DNA of 64,000 nucleotides from Mucilaginibacter ginsenosidivorax (lineage in GTDB: Bacteria; Bacteroidota; Bacteroidia; Sphingobacteriales; Sphingobacteriaceae), in the NCBI RefSeq assembly GCF_007971525.1, contig NZ_CP042437.1, positions 310,001-374,000 of the forward strand, in the 5' to 3' direction. Both the position numbers and the translations under genes were made by a program. Every line of letters begins with the position of its first letter. Position 1 is the first letter of the stretch. Below the pieces are notes generated by a model. That model did not search any database. It was given only the letters and a program-made list of their open reading frames with translations, and was not told the DNA's origin. Of the stretch, positions 62,901 through 64,000 are shown one piece after another.

Positions 62901-63293
62901 TTAGAATGGCAGGTCGTCGTCGTCCTTATCTGCGCCTTCGGTTACCGGCTTTTTTTCTTTGCTGTCGGCCGGGTCGGTTGTTTTGGTAACCAATGAAAAC
63001 AGCTTGATGGTGTCGCAGGTGCAAATGAGCCTTGCACGGATGCCGTCTTTTTTACTCTCATAGCCCTGCGCTTCCATCCACCCTGAAATTTCAACTACTG
63101 CGCCTTTGACGAGGTATTCGGCAATGCCGGAGTTGCGCCAGTAAGCGCAATCAACGAATGCGGTTTTCTCCTTTTTTTCGCCGTCCTTGTTTTTCCATTT
63201 TTGGTTAATGGCTACAGTAAAATTAATTACCTGTTTGTTCCCTTTTACCGCTTTTACTTCTGCGTTTGCGGTTAGTCTTCCTGTGAATAGCAT
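62901..63293 (-). CDS. ssb: single-stranded DNA-binding protein
   Basis: The protein has 130 residues. The OB fold is clear (LFTGRLTANAEVKAVKGNKQ, KTAFVDCAYW, LVKGAVVEISGWMEAQGYES) and the C-terminus is DKDDDDLPF, the acidic tip that binds partner proteins. Plasmids and ICEs carry their own SSB, so it fits the maintenance block. It seems to be the first gene of the minus-strand block. Confidence 0.95.
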   Translation of the reverse strand: MLFTGRLTANAEVKAVKGNKQVINFTVAINQKWKNKDGEKKEKTAFVDCAYWRNSGIAEYLVKGAVVEISGWMEAQGYESKKDGIRARLICTCDTIKLFSLVTKTTDPADSKEKKPVTEGADKDDDDLPF

Positions 63294-63908
63294 ACTTTTA
63301 AGATTTTAAATGAATAATTATTTTGTTTTGATTTCCTTTTCTCGCCGTGACTTTTGGGATGATTTTTTTCAAAAGAAAAAGGGAAAAAAGAAAGCAAATC
63401 TTAAAGCCCGGCGGCGGGCAAAAGGAATCGGAATAAGTGCCGAAGGCTGAGGGAACGCGGAACGCGTGACCGAATTATGCCGAAGTCTTTTGCAAACCCA
63501 ACGACACATCCGGGCTTGATTTTAGCTGCGCTTTTTACCCGTTTCGACTGAAAAAAAATATGATTTAATAAAAAATTGCCATTGGAGCCGCAGGCGATAA
63601 AGAACCTTTACCGGGAAAGAAAATGAACTAAGGCGGCAAACCAATAAATACCTGGCGACTCCCAAAAAAGAAACACCATCCACTTTTCGCATCATGGGAT
63701 TGGAAGCGGCATCCTGCGGAGCAGATACAGCGGAAAGCCCGGCCCGAAGGGGATGCCATTGAACTGAAATTGGAAGGGAATTGCTACTAACGCCAATAGA
63801 TAAAATGCATGGTTTAGCAGTAAACGAACTGATAGCCGATGATCATTGTTATTAAACTAAAGGCATCAGTTTGCGTTTTATACGTATAGCTATTAAACAA
63901 TTAAGAAC
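63294..63908. other. intergenic region, 615 bp
   Basis: No gene is supported. The stretch has small hairpins (GCCCG/CGGGC around 63410; ACGCG/CGCGT around 63460) and a purine-rich tract. In ICEs such gaps separate leading regions from maintenance genes; an origin is conceivable but nothing specific is seen. Confidence 0.4.
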
Positions 63909-64000
63909 ATGGAGGATAAAAGTAAAACCGGGAGCCCCGATAGTAAATTCATTAATGTGAATGAGGATTACGAAGTTGAATATTGGACAAAAGAGTTGGG
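63909..64000 (+). CDS. DUF3606-family protein, cut by the window edge
   Basis: An ATG at 63909 begins MEDKSKTGSPDSKFINVNED and continues YEVEYWTKEL, a typical DUF3606 start. The 3' end is outside the window. It is a second member beside the one before ligD. Confidence 0.75.
   Translation, partial: MEDKSKTGSPDSKFINVNEDYEVEYWTKEL

Noticed and set aside
1..64000. CRISPR arrays, tRNA and rRNA genes
   Set aside because: No regularly spaced repeats, tRNA-like cloverleaf or rRNA stretches were seen on either strand.

Overview
The window looks like DNA from a Bacteroidota species of the Sphingobacteriaceae (Mucilaginibacter/Pedobacter type). The main reasons are a SusC/SusD pair, an RteC regulator, LytTR/LytS-type two-component genes, several small protein families known from that group, promoter boxes of the form TAnnTTTG and few Shine-Dalgarno sequences. 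RteC at the left and a PRTRC cassette with SSB and DUF932 genes at the right suggest that all or much of it is an integrative element or plasmid carrying cargo. No relaxase, conjugation gene or integrase is present, so this is an inference.

Layout. 0-5.5 kb is regulatory and partly decayed: a broken AraC-type regulator, a small operon of unknown function with an internal stop, RteC, a Crp/Fnr-type regulator preceded by a perfect FNR-type box, an XRE regulator and a strongly structured RNA candidate. 5.5-12.4 kb holds a TlpA-like thioredoxin, a SusC/SusD pair, a DUF6520 protein and a MauE-like membrane protein. 12.5-18.8 kb is a class I lanthipeptide locus: a one-chain LanB, a divergent LytTR/sensor-kinase pair, a 51-residue Thr-rich precursor missed by length cut-offs, and an unknown 397-residue protein. 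No LanC and no exporter were found. 18.7-24.6 kb holds small regulators, a lipoprotein with a permuted NlpC/P60-like end and a possible partner protein, a methyltransferase, a phosphoribosyltransferase-like protein and a hydrolase. A decayed IS110 copy follows.

26.4-29.4 kb carries a triple-PAS histidine kinase next to a BLUF blue-light sensor. From 29.6 to about 56.6 kb there is a dense DNA repair and mutagenesis region: LigD, an exonuclease III-type enzyme, two zinc-less Fpg/Nei glycosylases, a short UvrA, an AlkB-like dioxygenase, the ImuA-ImuB-DnaE2 mutasome and an SRAP/HMCES protein, mixed with Hsp20, PAS proteins and small unknowns. The mutasome operon and the SRAP operon share a palindromic operator (ATGCTAA, 5 nt, TTAGYAW), which points to common damage control.

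56.7-63.3 kb, all on the minus strand, is a plasmid/ICE maintenance block: PRTRC proteins (ThiF, B, C, E), unknown genes, a DUF932 gene with one in-frame TAA, and SSB. The window ends inside a DUF3606 gene. Nine genes or remnants are broken, several by a single lesion in an otherwise open frame; this is either real decay or residual sequence error. No tRNA, rRNA or CRISPR array was seen.
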